A DNA stretch of 64,000 bases from Mycobacterium paraffinicum (lineage in GTDB: Bacteria > Actinomycetota > Actinomycetes > Mycobacteriales > Mycobacteriaceae), in assembly GCF_001907675.1 (NCBI RefSeq), contig NZ_MPNT01000019.1, positions 1 through 64,000 on the forward strand. The letters are read 5' to 3'. The notes under the pieces were generated by a model. That model worked only from the letters and a program-made list of their open reading frames with translations. It ran no database searches and was not told the DNA's origin. Both the position numbers and the translations under genes were made by a program. Of this stretch, positions 7,346 through 15,634 are shown piece by piece (position 1 is the stretch's first letter; each line of letters opens with the position of its first letter).

Positions 7346-7768
7346 ATGGAGAGCGCCGTGACCACCATCCGACCCTTGCGAGCCGACACCGGCCTGTGCG
7401 AGTACGAAGACCCCGACACCTGGTTCAGGGGATATAGCGGGGAGCGAGAGTCGGCAGCGATCTGCACCAACTGCCCCATCATCGTCGCCTGCGCCCAGAA
7501 CGCCCTCAGATTTGGCGCTACCGATGGGGTGTGGGCGAGCGTGGCCATGCCCGGCGCCCGTGACGTCGCCGCCCTCAAGGCCGCTCGAGCGCAATTACGC
7601 GAGGTCATCGCCCGCTACCGAAACCAACCCCCAGCGCTACGGCTGCGGTCCCTGCAAATCCGTCAGGCCGTGCACTTCGCGGCCACCCAGCGCGACCTGC
7701 GCCGCCGACAAGCGGCTAAACCCGCGTCCAGGGCAAGTGCGACGCTAAGGGAGAAGGCCAGTGCCTAG
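7346..7768 (+). CDS. WhiB-like iron-sulfur transcription factor
   Basis: A 140-residue Wbl protein. Four cysteines (Cys18, Cys40, Cys43, Cys49, with C-x2-C-x5-C spacing) would ligate a [4Fe-4S] cluster, followed by the G61-V-W turn and a basic C-terminal DNA-binding tail. Wbl proteins bind the primary sigma factor and tune promoters in response to redox or NO. It heads an operon of at least five coupled genes ending in the methyltransferase-helicase. Start choice is uncertain: ATG 7346 (leaderless) or GTG 7358 with a GGAGAG ribosome site; all four cysteines are kept either way. The stop overlaps the next gene by 8 bases. Confidence 0.9.
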   Translation: MESAVTTIRPLRADTGLCEYEDPDTWFRGYSGERESAAICTNCPIIVACAQNALRFGATDGVWASVAMPGARDVAALKAARAQLREVIARYRNQPPALRLRSLQIRQAVHFAATQRDLRRRQAAKPASRASATLREKASA

Positions 7769-8084
7769 CAGCAGCGCAGCCACCCGCGTCCTGCGCGACG
7801 ACCTGCTCGCCCAACTCCGCATCGCGCAACGGCCCCTCACGACGGCACAGTTGCGCCTGCACGCGCCTGACGTGCCGGTCGCGGGGGTCGCGATATCCTG
7901 CGCCCCGATCCACGAGCAGATCTACCGGGTGCTGTGCGGCCTTGAGCGTCAAGGCCTGCTGACCCGCGGTGGCCGTGAAGGCCGCGAGGTCACCTGGACG
8001 GCGGCCGCCAACCCCGCCGACCGCGAAATCGCCGCCCTGGAAGCCGCTTTCAGCGCCTCGGACGGCCAGCCGGCGCCACGTTGA
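7761..8084 (+). CDS. Small winged-helix-like protein
   Basis: A 107-residue protein from GTG 7761, overlapping the whiB-like stop. The pattern of helices (LRDDLLAQLRIAQRPLTTAQL...) followed by EQIYRVLCGLERQGLLTRGG resembles a winged helix-turn-helix with recognition helix and wing near residues 52-75. It is probably a DNA-binding regulator or replication accessory acting with its neighbours. No close family is recognised. Confidence 0.65.
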   Translation: MPSSSAATRVLRDDLLAQLRIAQRPLTTAQLRLHAPDVPVAGVAISCAPIHEQIYRVLCGLERQGLLTRGGREGREVTWTAAANPADREIAALEAAFSASDGQPAPR

Positions 8085-8098
8085 AAGGGCGCCATCCG

Positions 8099-8584
8099 AT
8101 GATCACATGTCCCGTTCGAGCGGCGCTGACAGCTCGGGTGCCCGAACTGGCCAACGGCTCCGTCGAAATCATTGCGGTCGCACGCGAGCCCGGACTGTTG
8201 GCTAAAGTCGCGGTCCGATCACGTGTTCGCGGGATCAACGCGGTCGCCGTCTGTATCGGGTGGGGCGGCCTGCGTATCGCCGACGTCGAAAAGCGCCTCT
8301 GCGGCGAACATGTCAGCATCATCGCCTACGACAGCGACACTGCCAGGTACGTGATCAACGCACTGGGAATCAAGTCTGCGATCGCCGAAGTCATCAACCC
8401 TGAACAGCGCCGCATCCGCGTTTACGTCAACCCCGATGACTATGCGCGCGCACTAGGCAAGGTTGGTCACAACTTGCGCCTTGTCCGGCAGCTGACCTCC
8501 TGCAGCATTCACATCCGCACCGCCACTGGCGCAAATCGTGCCCCCATGGTTGCACCACCAGGCAGTTGCCCCCGATCCCAGTAA
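8099..8584 (+). CDS. Stand-alone NusA-type KH-domain protein
   Basis: A 161-residue protein that aligns along most of its length with the tandem KH1-KH2 region of mycobacterial NusA. Shared blocks are GSVEIIAVAREPG (20-32), KVAVRS (36-41), GINAVAVCIG (45-54), GEHVSIIAYDSDTARYVINALG (69-90) and ALGKVGHNLRL (118-128). Both KH signature loops are present (G54-W-G-G57, G120-K-V-G123). It lacks the N-terminal RNA-polymerase-binding and S1 domains of NusA, so it could bind RNA but not act as full NusA. It might compete with chromosomal NusA or act as an antitermination factor for long plasmid operons. ATG 8099 has a GAAAGG site 9 bases upstream; TTG 8081 overlaps the previous stop. Confidence 0.85.
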   Translation: MITCPVRAALTARVPELANGSVEIIAVAREPGLLAKVAVRSRVRGINAVAVCIGWGGLRIADVEKRLCGEHVSIIAYDSDTARYVINALGIKSAIAEVINPEQRRIRVYVNPDDYARALGKVGHNLRLVRQLTSCSIHIRTATGANRAPMVAPPGSCPRSQ

Positions 8585-8599
8585 CCGAAAGGCAACCCA

Positions 8600-8764
8600 A
8601 TGAGCGCAAACACCCTGTATGACATCGAGCTGCGCGACTGGGACCGAGTCGAAATCCTATCTGCCACATCGCAAAGCGGCGCCTACGCGGCGCGTACCGA
8701 GGTCTCGTGGTCCAACCGGAAGATCTTCACCCCGACATTATTCGACTGCGGCACAACGACATGA
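8600..8764 (+). CDS. 54-residue hypothetical protein
   Basis: A short gene from ATG 8600, preceded by AAAGG at 8588-8592. Its TGA overlaps the ATG of the next gene by 4 bases (ATGA). The protein (MSANTLYDIELRDWDRVEIL... ending FDCGTTT) has balanced composition and GC-ending codons. It is probably cytoplasmic. Both junctions fit a coupled operon, which is the main support. Confidence 0.6.
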   Translation: MSANTLYDIELRDWDRVEILSATSQSGAYAARTEVSWSNRKIFTPTLFDCGTTT

Positions 8765-9561
8765 CCTCCCCCGATGCACGCTCGGCTGCGGCACGAAGAC
8801 GGGTCGCTGAGCGTCGGCTGCGCCAGTTTATGGCTAACCACGGTTACCCCGACCCCGACTCGAGCCGATCGGAGCGCACAATATGGCACGGAGGACGCGG
8901 CCAGATCCACACCAGCCGGGTCTGTTCGACATCTTCGGCGGGGACGGTGGTGGTGACGAGCCCAGAGATACGCCAGATCGTGGCGGAGGCCTACGCGGGC
9001 CCGCTCGAGCTGCCCCCGCAGTGGAGCCCAGCCCAACGCGAGACATTCCTGGACAGCCAGGCGGCCAGGATCAGCTACCAGGTCGCCGAGCTGGCGGCCG
9101 AGATGGGCGCCCAGGCGGTAGGGGCGTGGACCCGCAGCCGCGGCGAGCATCCGGATTACCTGACCAAGGCAGGGATGCTGAACACCGCACGCAGCCAGGC
9201 GATGGAGATCGTGCTCAACAACGAGCTCTACGAGCAGATCCCGACCGAGGACGGCCAGCCCAGCAACCTGTGGGGGGAGCACAACGACCCAGCGCCCGAT
9301 CGCAGTCAGGTGCCCTGGGATCAACGCTGGACCCGGCCCCAGTATCGCAGCGACCCCAGCCAGAACATCGAGGCGCTGATCGCGGATCTGTGGCCGGACC
9401 CGAATTACTCGGCGGTGTTTCGGATCAAGGCCGGATACCTGCTAGCCGCCCGGGCCGAGGATGGCCTGCCCCTACCGAGCGGCCCGGACGATCCGCTCAC
9501 GAGCACGCTGGCTCAGATGGTCTACACCGATCTGCGCGACGACGGCATACCCGAGCGGTAA
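8761..9561 (+). CDS. Hypothetical protein upstream of the methyltransferase-helicase
   Basis: A 266-residue soluble protein of unknown function, from ATG 8761 overlapping the preceding stop. The N-terminus is Arg-rich and helical. From about residue 68 (PEIRQIVAEAYAGPLELPPQW...) to the end it has a well-balanced, clearly coding composition. Between 8883 and about 8960 another frame offers an ATG and the segment HQPGLFDIFGG, which resembles the QPSLFD start of the next protein. A small frameshift near here, or a different start, therefore cannot be excluded. The TAA overlaps the codon where the downstream gene should start. Confidence 0.65.
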   Translation: MTSPDARSAAARRRVAERRLRQFMANHGYPDPDSSRSERTIWHGGRGQIHTSRVCSTSSAGTVVVTSPEIRQIVAEAYAGPLELPPQWSPAQRETFLDSQAARISYQVAELAAEMGAQAVGAWTRSRGEHPDYLTKAGMLNTARSQAMEIVLNNELYEQIPTEDGQPSNLWGEHNDPAPDRSQVPWDQRWTRPQYRSDPSQNIEALIADLWPDPNYSAVFRIKAGYLLAARAEDGLPLPSGPDDPLTSTLAQMVYTDLRDDGIPER

Positions 9562-12500
9562 ACGCCCAGCCCTCACTGTTCGATGAGGCCGATCAGCCCA
9601 CCGATCCGCGCTCGATTGACCCCGGCGGCGCCCCGCTGCCGCGGCCGAACCCGCGCACACCAGCCCACCAGCCAATCGACCCGCCGGCGGGCACCGTACA
9701 AAGCCCGGCTGTATCAGACGAACCGACTCCGGCCGCCGAGCAGCGGATAGAAGAATTCACCAGCCCCACCGATTTTCCGGCAAGCCTCGACACCCTGGTG
9801 CCATCGGGGTCCAAAGCACGCATCCGCGCCAACATTGCCGCCGTCCAGCTGCTGCGCGCCCTGCAAGACGCGCAGCGGCCGGCCACCCCAGCCGAACAAC
9901 GTGTCCTGGCCACCTGGTCAGGCTGGGGTGCGGTACCCCAGGTGTTCGACCCCCGCGCCAGCGACCTCACCGCCGAACGGGACACCCTGGCCGAGTTGCT
10001 CGATCGCGACCAATACCGCCAGGCAGAGGCCTCCATCCTCAACGCCCACTACACCGATCCCGCCATCGCCGCCGTGGTGTGGGAAGCACTAGGTCGGGCC
10101 GGGTTTAGCGGTGGCAAGGTCCTCGAACCAGGTTGCGGAGCAGGAACATTCATCGCTCACGCCCCCGATGAGGCAGTCATGGTTGGTGTGGAAAGTGACG
10201 CCACCACCGCAGCCATCGCCGCCCTGCTCTACCCATCGGCCCAGATCCGCCACGAAGGTTTCGAATCCACTCACGTCCCCGAAAACAGCTTCGCCGCCGC
10301 CGTCGGCAACGTCCCCTTCGGCCGCTACGCGGTCACCGACCCCGCCCACAACCCCGCCCGTCACTCCATCCATAACCACTTCATCGTCAAATCCCTCGCG
10401 CTGATTGCCCCCGGTGGATACGTGGCTGTGCTGACCAGCCGCTACACCCTGGATGCGGCGAAATCGGTCGCCCGGCGTGACATTTCGGCCAAAGCCGACC
10501 TCATCGGCGCGATCCGGCTCCCGTCGAAGGCGTTTACGCGGGTGGCCGGCACCGAGGTCGTCACCGACCTGCTCATCCTGCGCCGCCGCGATCCCCGAAC
10601 CCCCTCCCCAGACGAACTGCCCGCCTGGATCAACACCGAAGCCATCGAACTCACCGACCCCGACACCGGCGCCGGCGAAACCCTGCACATCAACTCCCAT
10701 TTCGTCGCCAACCCCCACAACGTGCTCGGCCAGATGCACCTGGGCCGCGGACTCAACGGCTCCCACCAACTCGTCGTGCGCGGCACCAGCGGCACCAGCG
10801 GCACCAGCGGCACCGAGCTCGCCGAGCAGCTGCACGACCGGCTACACCTGCTCATCGACTCGGCCATGAAGCACGGGCTCGGATTAACCGCCACGCCGGC
10901 TGAACTCACCGAGGTCTCCGCAGACGTCTTCGACCCCGGCCTGATCACCGCGGCCGACCGCGGTGAGGACACCCCGCTCTACACATTGCGCTACAGCGAG
11001 GCCAACCGCGGCATCGAATACTGGGCCGGACACCAATGGGAACCCCACAAAACCCCGAAAACGCTGCTAGCAGAAACCCGCGAACTCATCGGCCTGCGCG
11101 ACGTCGCCGTCAGCCTCATCGCCTCCCAACGCGACGGCCAGCCCGCCGCCGAGCGCGACCAGCTCCGCGGACACCTCAACACCCTCTACGACAACTACGT
11201 GCGCCAGCATGGCCCCCTCAACCGGTTCACCTGGGTCTATCCCACCGTCACCCAAGAACGCCACGATCAGCGCTTGGCCGCCGCCGAAACCGCCTGGCGC
11301 ACCGCCGAAGGCACCCCCGAGCGCCCCTACACCGGGCCCGTGCCCGACGACGTCGCCGCGCAATGGGACACCGAGGCCTCCGAAGCGCCCGCGCCCTACA
11401 AGAAGCGGCGTCACCTCGACGGCGGAATGCGCCACGACCCCGGATGGGCACTGGTCGCCTCATTGGAAATCTTCGACGAAGACACCGGCTCCGCCCAGAA
11501 ATCGCCCATCTTTTCCACCGACCTGCTCACCCCGCCGCTGGAGCGCGCCACCGCCGACACCCCCGAAGAAGCGTTGGCGGTGTGCCTGGACCGCACCCAG
11601 CGCGTCGACGTCGACCTAATCGCCAACCTGCTAGAAGTCGAAGTCGACGACGCCCGTGACCTGATCGCTGGACTGGTCTATCCCAGCCTCGACGACCCCG
11701 ACGAACTCGTCCCCGCCGTGAGTGCCCTGTCCGGCAACGTGCGCACCAAACTCGCCCGCGCGCTCGATGCGGCCGAAACCAACCCGATCTACAACGACTA
11801 CGCCGCCGCCCTGCAACAGGTGCTGCCGCCCCAGCGTGAAGCCCAAGACATCAAAATGCGCCCCGGGGCACCGTGGATCCCGGCCCAAGTCGTCGCCGCC
11901 TTCGCCGAGAAAACATTCGACGCCACCGGTGTGGTCGCCGAACACATCGGCGGGCGCTGGGTCGTCGACGTTGCCTCCTACAAACGCCACGGCCGGCTGA
12001 TGACCGACGAATGGGGAACCGACCGACGCGGCTGCGACGCGGTCAGCCTGCTCGAGGCCGCCTGCAACTCCAAAGCCGTCCTCGTCAACAACGACGACGG
12101 TGTCCTCGACCTGCAGGCCACCTTCGCCGCCCAAGCCAAAATGGCCAAAATCAGCGAGGAATTCACCCGCTGGCTGTGGTCTGACGAGACCCGCCGCGAC
12201 ACCCTGGTCGCCGAATACAACCGGCGCTTCAACTCGCGGCGCGCGCCTGCCTACGACGGCTCACACATGCGTTTTCCTGGCATGTCGGATCACTTCACGC
12301 CGCACTTCTACCAGCGCAACGCCGCCGCGCGCATCATCTCCGAGCCCGCCGTTCTCTTGGATCATGTTGTCGGAGCGGGCAAGACGGGAAGCATGGTCGC
12401 TGGAGCGCTGGAACTGCGGCGCCTGGGGTTGGTACGCCAACCCTGGCTCGTGGTACCCAATGCGATCACCGAACAAGTTGGCCGCGAAGCCCAACAGTGG

Positions 12501-15050
12501 TATCCGGCCGCCAAGATTCTGCTCGGCTCAGCGGCCACCACCGCTGATGGACGGCGCCGCTTCATCGCCCAAACCGCCTCAAGTGATTGGGATCTCGTTG
12601 TCATCCCGCAGTCGGCGTTCACCGCGATCAACGTCTCCACGGATATGCGCGTCGACTACATCGAAAACCAGCTCGATACATTGCGCGAACAACTCCAATC
12701 CGCCGAAGCCGACCGCAGCAAAAAGCGCATCGAACTCGCCATCAAAAGCGCCAAGGCGCGGCTAGAAAAACTTGTAGCCGCCAACACCAAAGACACTGGG
12801 TTGCGGTTTGAGGAATCCGGTTGTGACTATCTGATGATCGACGAGGCCGACACGTACAAGAACTTGGGCCGCACCTGCAACATTGAAGAATTATCGTGCC
12901 CCAACGCATCGCAACGTGCCGAGGACCTCGCCCTCAAACTCACCGTGTTGCGCCAGCGGCGCCGCGACGAGGCGCTGGCCAAAGGCATTCCCGCGCACCG
13001 GGTTGTCGAACGGGTCGCGACCTTCGCCACCGGCACACCGATCAGCAACTCATTAGGCGAGCTATGGGTCATGCAAACCTACTTGCGGCCAGACCTTTTA
13101 GAGCACGCCGGGGTCGCTGACCTGGGGGACTGGGGTGCGGCGTTTACCGCGACCACCACCACCATCGAGGTCAACACCACGGGCACTAAGCTGCGGCCCG
13201 TCACGCGAGTAGGGAAGTTCACCAACCTGCCCGCCCTGCTGGCGCTGTCCTCGGTCTACACCGACGTCGTCACCCGCGACCAAGTCCCCGTCGAGCTGCC
13301 GCCGCTTCGCACCGGGCAACGCCAAATCATCAGCTTGCACCCCGACATCGAAGTCGTCGACTTCATTACCGACTTGGGCTACCGCCTCGATCATCTCGAC
13401 TCACGCAATCCCCGACGCGACAACCCACTCAAAATCAGCAACGACGGGCGCAACGTGTCGTTGGATCCACGGTTGGCCCACCTGCCCAAACCCCGACACA
13501 GCCGCGCCTGCGCAGTCGCCGACGCAGCCATGCGTGTCCATTACCGCCACGCGCATCGCGCCTATACCCATCCCGACACCGGCGCGCCGGCCGGCACCGG
13601 GGCACTGCAGATCATGTTCTGCGACCGCGGCACCCCATCCAAAGACCCCGCCCAGTTCACCATCTATCAGGCGATCAAAGACGAACTCGTGGCGCGCGGC
13701 ATGCCCGCAGCCGCGATCCGCTTCGTCCACGAGGCAAAAAATCTTCAAGAGATCAAAACGCTGTTCGCCCAGTGCATTAGGGGAGACGTCTCAGTGCTGA
13801 TCGGTAGCACCGAGAAAATCGGCGCCGGGGTCAACGTGCAAGCCCGAGCCGCCGCCCTGCATCACGTCGACGTGCCATGGCGCCCGCGCGACCTTGAACA
13901 ACGCGAAGGCCGCATTCAGCGCCAAGGCAACCAAAACCTCGACGGCATCGACATCTTCATCTACGTCACCGAAGGCTCCTACGACACCGTCATGTGGCAA
14001 AAAGTCCAAGCCAAAACGCTGTTCATCGAACAGATGCGCCGCAACGAGGTCCTCGATATCGAGATCGACGACCTTTCCGGCGGTGACATCGGGACCGCCG
14101 CCGCAGAAACCAAGGCCATCGCCACCGGCGACCCGCGCTACATACACCAAGTTGAACTCGACGACACCGTCAAACGCCTCACCGCCCTGCAGCGCGCACA
14201 CAGTCAATCGGTGCGCAACCGCGACTGGCAAGTCAGTGTGCTCGAGCGCGCGATTCCCAACAAACAACGCGCCATCGACGAGCTCACTCCATTCGCCAGG
14301 GCAGCCGCCGCGCATGCCTCCGCCGGCGGGCCACCACGGCTGACCGTCGCAGACACCACCTACACCGAGCGCGTCCCCGCCTCCCACGCACTGGCTGCGG
14401 CCTGCCGGCGCGCCTACACCGCCGGCAAAGACCGCGGCGCCAGCCGCTTCGAACCCATCGGCGCCACCATCTACGGCATCGACATCCTGGCCGCCCGCGA
14501 CCTCACCCACGACCAACTGCTACTACGACTAGCCGTGCCGTCGCGCACCGCAGAAATCTCCGGCCTTGAACTGTTATCCACCGGCGCAGGTCCAGGCTCC
14601 GACGTCAACGGCCCCAAACAACTCGGACTGCTGCGCCGCGTGGAAAACCTCTACACCGGCCTACCCGAACACCACGCACGACTGCAGCACGAACGCGACC
14701 GCGACCAGGCCGCCCTCGACGACTTTGTAACCAACCCCCCAGCACCGTTCGAACACGCCGACGAACTGGCCACAAAAGACGCAGAACTTAAAGCCCTCAC
14801 CCTCGAGCTGCGCATGGCCGCCCAAAGCCCCGAAGCCAAAGCCAAAGCCGCCGCGGCCGAACAACGCATGGCCGCCCGCGGCCGCAAACCCGGATGGAGC
14901 CTGCTCCTGAACCCCACACCGGCCCTGGTCGAAGAACTCGGCTACCCCAGCGCCGATGCCCTACGCAAAATTGTCCGCGCCCGAGAACGCCTCGCCCTCG
15001 AACAACACGACCACCAGCAAGGCCTCGCCGGTCCCGAGCACGACTTCTGA
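9558..15050 (+). CDS. Giant N6-adenine methyltransferase/SF2 helicase fusion
   Basis: About 1830 residues. Numbered from the GTA at 9558, an early QPSLFD resembles a sliding-clamp-binding motif. An adenine methyltransferase domain has motif I LEPGCGAG (189-196) and NVPFG (251-255) where N6-methylases carry NPPY. A large helicase follows: Walker A GAGKT (939-943), DEAD box (1095-1098), ATGTPISN (motif III) and QREGRIQRQG (about 1447). The C-terminus is helical and coiled-coil-like. Such fusions are widespread on plasmids and ICEs and may remodel or protect transferred DNA; the exact function is unknown. The reading frame is open far upstream, but that part is an out-of-frame shadow of the previous gene. 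No ATG/GTG/TTG exists between GTG 9390 and GTG about 9798, so the natural GTG start seems mutated to GTA. Confidence 0.9.
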   Translation, partial: VNAQPSLFDEADQPTDPRSIDPGGAPLPRPNPRTPAHQPIDPPAGTVQSPAVSDEPTPAAEQRIEEFTSPTDFPASLDTLVPSGSKARIRANIAAVQLLRALQDAQRPATPAEQRVLATWSGWGAVPQVFDPRASDLTAERDTLAELLDRDQYRQAEASILNAHYTDPAIAAVVWEALGRAGFSGGKVLEPGCGAGTFIAHAPDEAVMVGVESDATTAAIAALLYPSAQIRHEGFESTHVPENSFAAAVGNVPFGRYAVTDPAHNPARHSIHNHFIVKSLALIAPGGYVAVLTSRYTLDAAKSVARRDISAKADLIGAIRLPSKAFTRVAGTEVVTDLLILRRRDPRTPSPDELPAWINTEAIELTDPDTGAGETLHINSHFVANPHNVLGQMHLGRGLNGSHQLVVRGTSGTSGTSGTELAEQLHDRLHLLIDSAMKHGLGLTATPAELTEVSADVFDPGLITAADRGEDTPLYTLRYSEANRGIEYWAGHQWEPHKTPKTLLAETRELIGLRDVAVSLIASQRDGQPAAERDQLRGHLNTLYDNYVRQHGPLNRFTWVYPTVTQERHDQRLAAAETAWRTAEGTPERPYTGPVPDDVAAQWDTEASEAPAPYKKRRHLDGGMRHDPGWALVASLEIFDEDTGSAQKSPIFSTDLLTPPLERATADTPEEALAVCLDRTQRVDVDLIANLLEVEVDDARDLIAGLVYPSLDDPDELVPAVSALSGNVRTKLARALDAAETNPIYNDYAAALQQVLPPQREAQDIKMRPGAPWIPAQVVAAFAEKTFDATGVVAEHIGGRWVVDVASYKRHGRLMTDEWGTDRRGCDAVSLLEAACNSKAVLVNNDDGVLDLQATFAAQAKMAKISEEFTRWLWSDETRRDTLVAEYNRRFNSRRAPAYDGSHMRFPGMSDHFTPHFYQRNAAARIISEPAVLLDHVVGAGKTGSMVAGALELRRLGLVRQPWLVVPNAITEQVGREAQQWYPAAKILLGSAATTADGRRRFIAQTASSDWDLVVIPQSAFTAINVSTDMRVDYIENQLDTLREQLQSAEADRSKKRIELAIKSAKARLEKLVAANTKDTGLRFEESGCDYLMIDEADTYKNLGRTCNIEELSCPNASQRAEDLALKLTVLRQRRRDEALAKGIPAHRVVERVATFATGTPISNSLGELWVMQTYLRPDLLEHAGVADLGDWGAAFTATTTTIEVNTTGTKLRPVTRVGKFTNLPALLALSSVYTDVVTRDQVPVELPPLRTGQRQIISLHPDIEVVDFITDLGYRLDHLDSRNPRRDNPLKISNDGRNVSLDPRLAHLPKPRHSRACAVADAAMRVHYRHAHRAYTHPDTGAPAGTGALQIMFCDRGTPSKDPAQFTIYQAIKDELVARGMPAAAIRFVHEAKNLQEIKTLFAQCIRGDVSVLIGSTEKIGAGVNVQARAAALHHVDVPWRPRDLEQREGRIQRQGNQNLDGIDIFIYVTEGSYDTVMWQKVQAKTLFIEQMRRNEVLDIEIDDLSGGDIGTAAAETKAIATGDPRYIHQVELDDTVKRLTALQRAHSQSVRNRDWQVSVLERAIPNKQRAIDELTPFARAAAAHASAGGPPRLTVADTTYTERVPASHALAAACRRAYTAGKDRGASRFEPIGATIYGIDILAARDLTHDQLLLRLAVPSRTAEISGLELLSTGAGPGSDVNGPKQLGLLRRVENLYTGLPEHHARLQHERDRDQAALDDFVTNPPAPFEHADELATKDAELKALTLELRMAAQSPEAKAKAAAAEQRMAARGRKPGWSLLLNPTPALVEELGYPSADALRKIVRARERLALEQHDHQQGLAGPEHDF
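10782..10814 (+). repeat. Tandem 9-bp repeat GGCACCAGC inside the methyltransferase-helicase
   Basis: Three perfect copies of GGCACCAGC plus a partial fourth encode GTS-GTS-GTS-GTE between the methyltransferase and helicase parts. The length is a multiple of three, so copy changes keep frame. It looks like a slippage-prone flexible linker. Confidence 0.75.
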
Positions 15051-15220
15051 ATATCCAAACCGGAAGTTAGACACTACATTCGAACGGTCCCTTGTGTGGC
15101 GCTGAAGTTCCCCGTGCCCTTTCATCGCGGCATATTCGAGCCGTCGCCACCGCATGCCGACACATGGCGAAACCTCGCAGCCTTTGTCGCGCGGCACAGC
15201 CCCGCGGTTTACTGTGCGGC

Positions 15221-15577
15221 ATGCCCGAATCCGGACCTTCGGCTCAAGCCCAACAAGACATCCGCGCCGCGCAAGCCTTGCCCGACAATCTCGCCCGCCG
15301 CGAGCACGTCCATGCCGTCCAGCAACGCGCGCGGGCCCTCCTTCTGGATGCCACGAGCACGCCCGAACAAAAGTCCGCCGTCCGGCTCGATATCAGACAA
15401 GCGCGCGCACTCACTAGCGACCTGTGCACGCCGCGCACCCCAGCACCCCTGACCTGGATCGCAGCCCCAGCATTGAATAAAGCTGCGACGCCGCTCGTAC
15501 GCCAGCACGTGCATGCCGGAGACCGAATGAACGAGCAGTTGGCCGATCCGGTCGCCGACGCCCCGCACACCACATGA
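15221..15577 (+). CDS. Hypothetical helical protein
   Basis: A 118-residue frame from ATG 15221 (MPESGPSAQAQQDIRAAQAL...). Residues 8-70 are strongly helical and charged and have coding-like composition; the tail is Pro/Ala-rich. The frame extends further upstream to 15092, but that part has no coding character. No domain is recognised. It lies in the 584-base space between the methyltransferase-helicase and the next ESX-linked gene. The remainder of that space holds only the promoter noted at 15622. Confidence 0.45.
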   Translation: MPESGPSAQAQQDIRAAQALPDNLARREHVHAVQQRARALLLDATSTPEQKSAVRLDIRQARALTSDLCTPRTPAPLTWIAAPALNKAATPLVRQHVHAGDRMNEQLADPVADAPHTT

Positions 15578-15621
15578 GCACGAAGTCGGAGACGGCGATA
15601 GAAGCCGCACTGGATCTGGGT

Positions 15622-15627
15622 AATACT
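15622..15627 (+). promoter_or_regulatory. Candidate -10 box (AATACT) of a leaderless promoter
   Basis: TAATACT precedes the ATG at 15635 with a 7-base gap and the same flank as the box before 5365, supporting a shared leaderless promoter design for the two paralogues. Confidence 0.55.
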
Positions 15628-15634
15628 GGCCAGT

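Noticed and set aside
8883..9557. Upstream extension of the methyltransferase-helicase frame to ATG 8883 (over 2000 residues)
   Set aside because: From about 8970 to 9557 this frame is Arg/Pro/Gly/Gln-rich shadow sequence, while another frame encodes a balanced protein.
2710..10093. Five same-orientation copies of GCACTAGG in the first 10 kb (near 2710, 2803, 2872, 8450, 10086)
   Set aside because: All appear to fall in coding sequence for Ala-Leu-Gly-type residues, and three belong to the repeats of one gene; no arrangement suggests a site. A whole-plasmid count would be needed.
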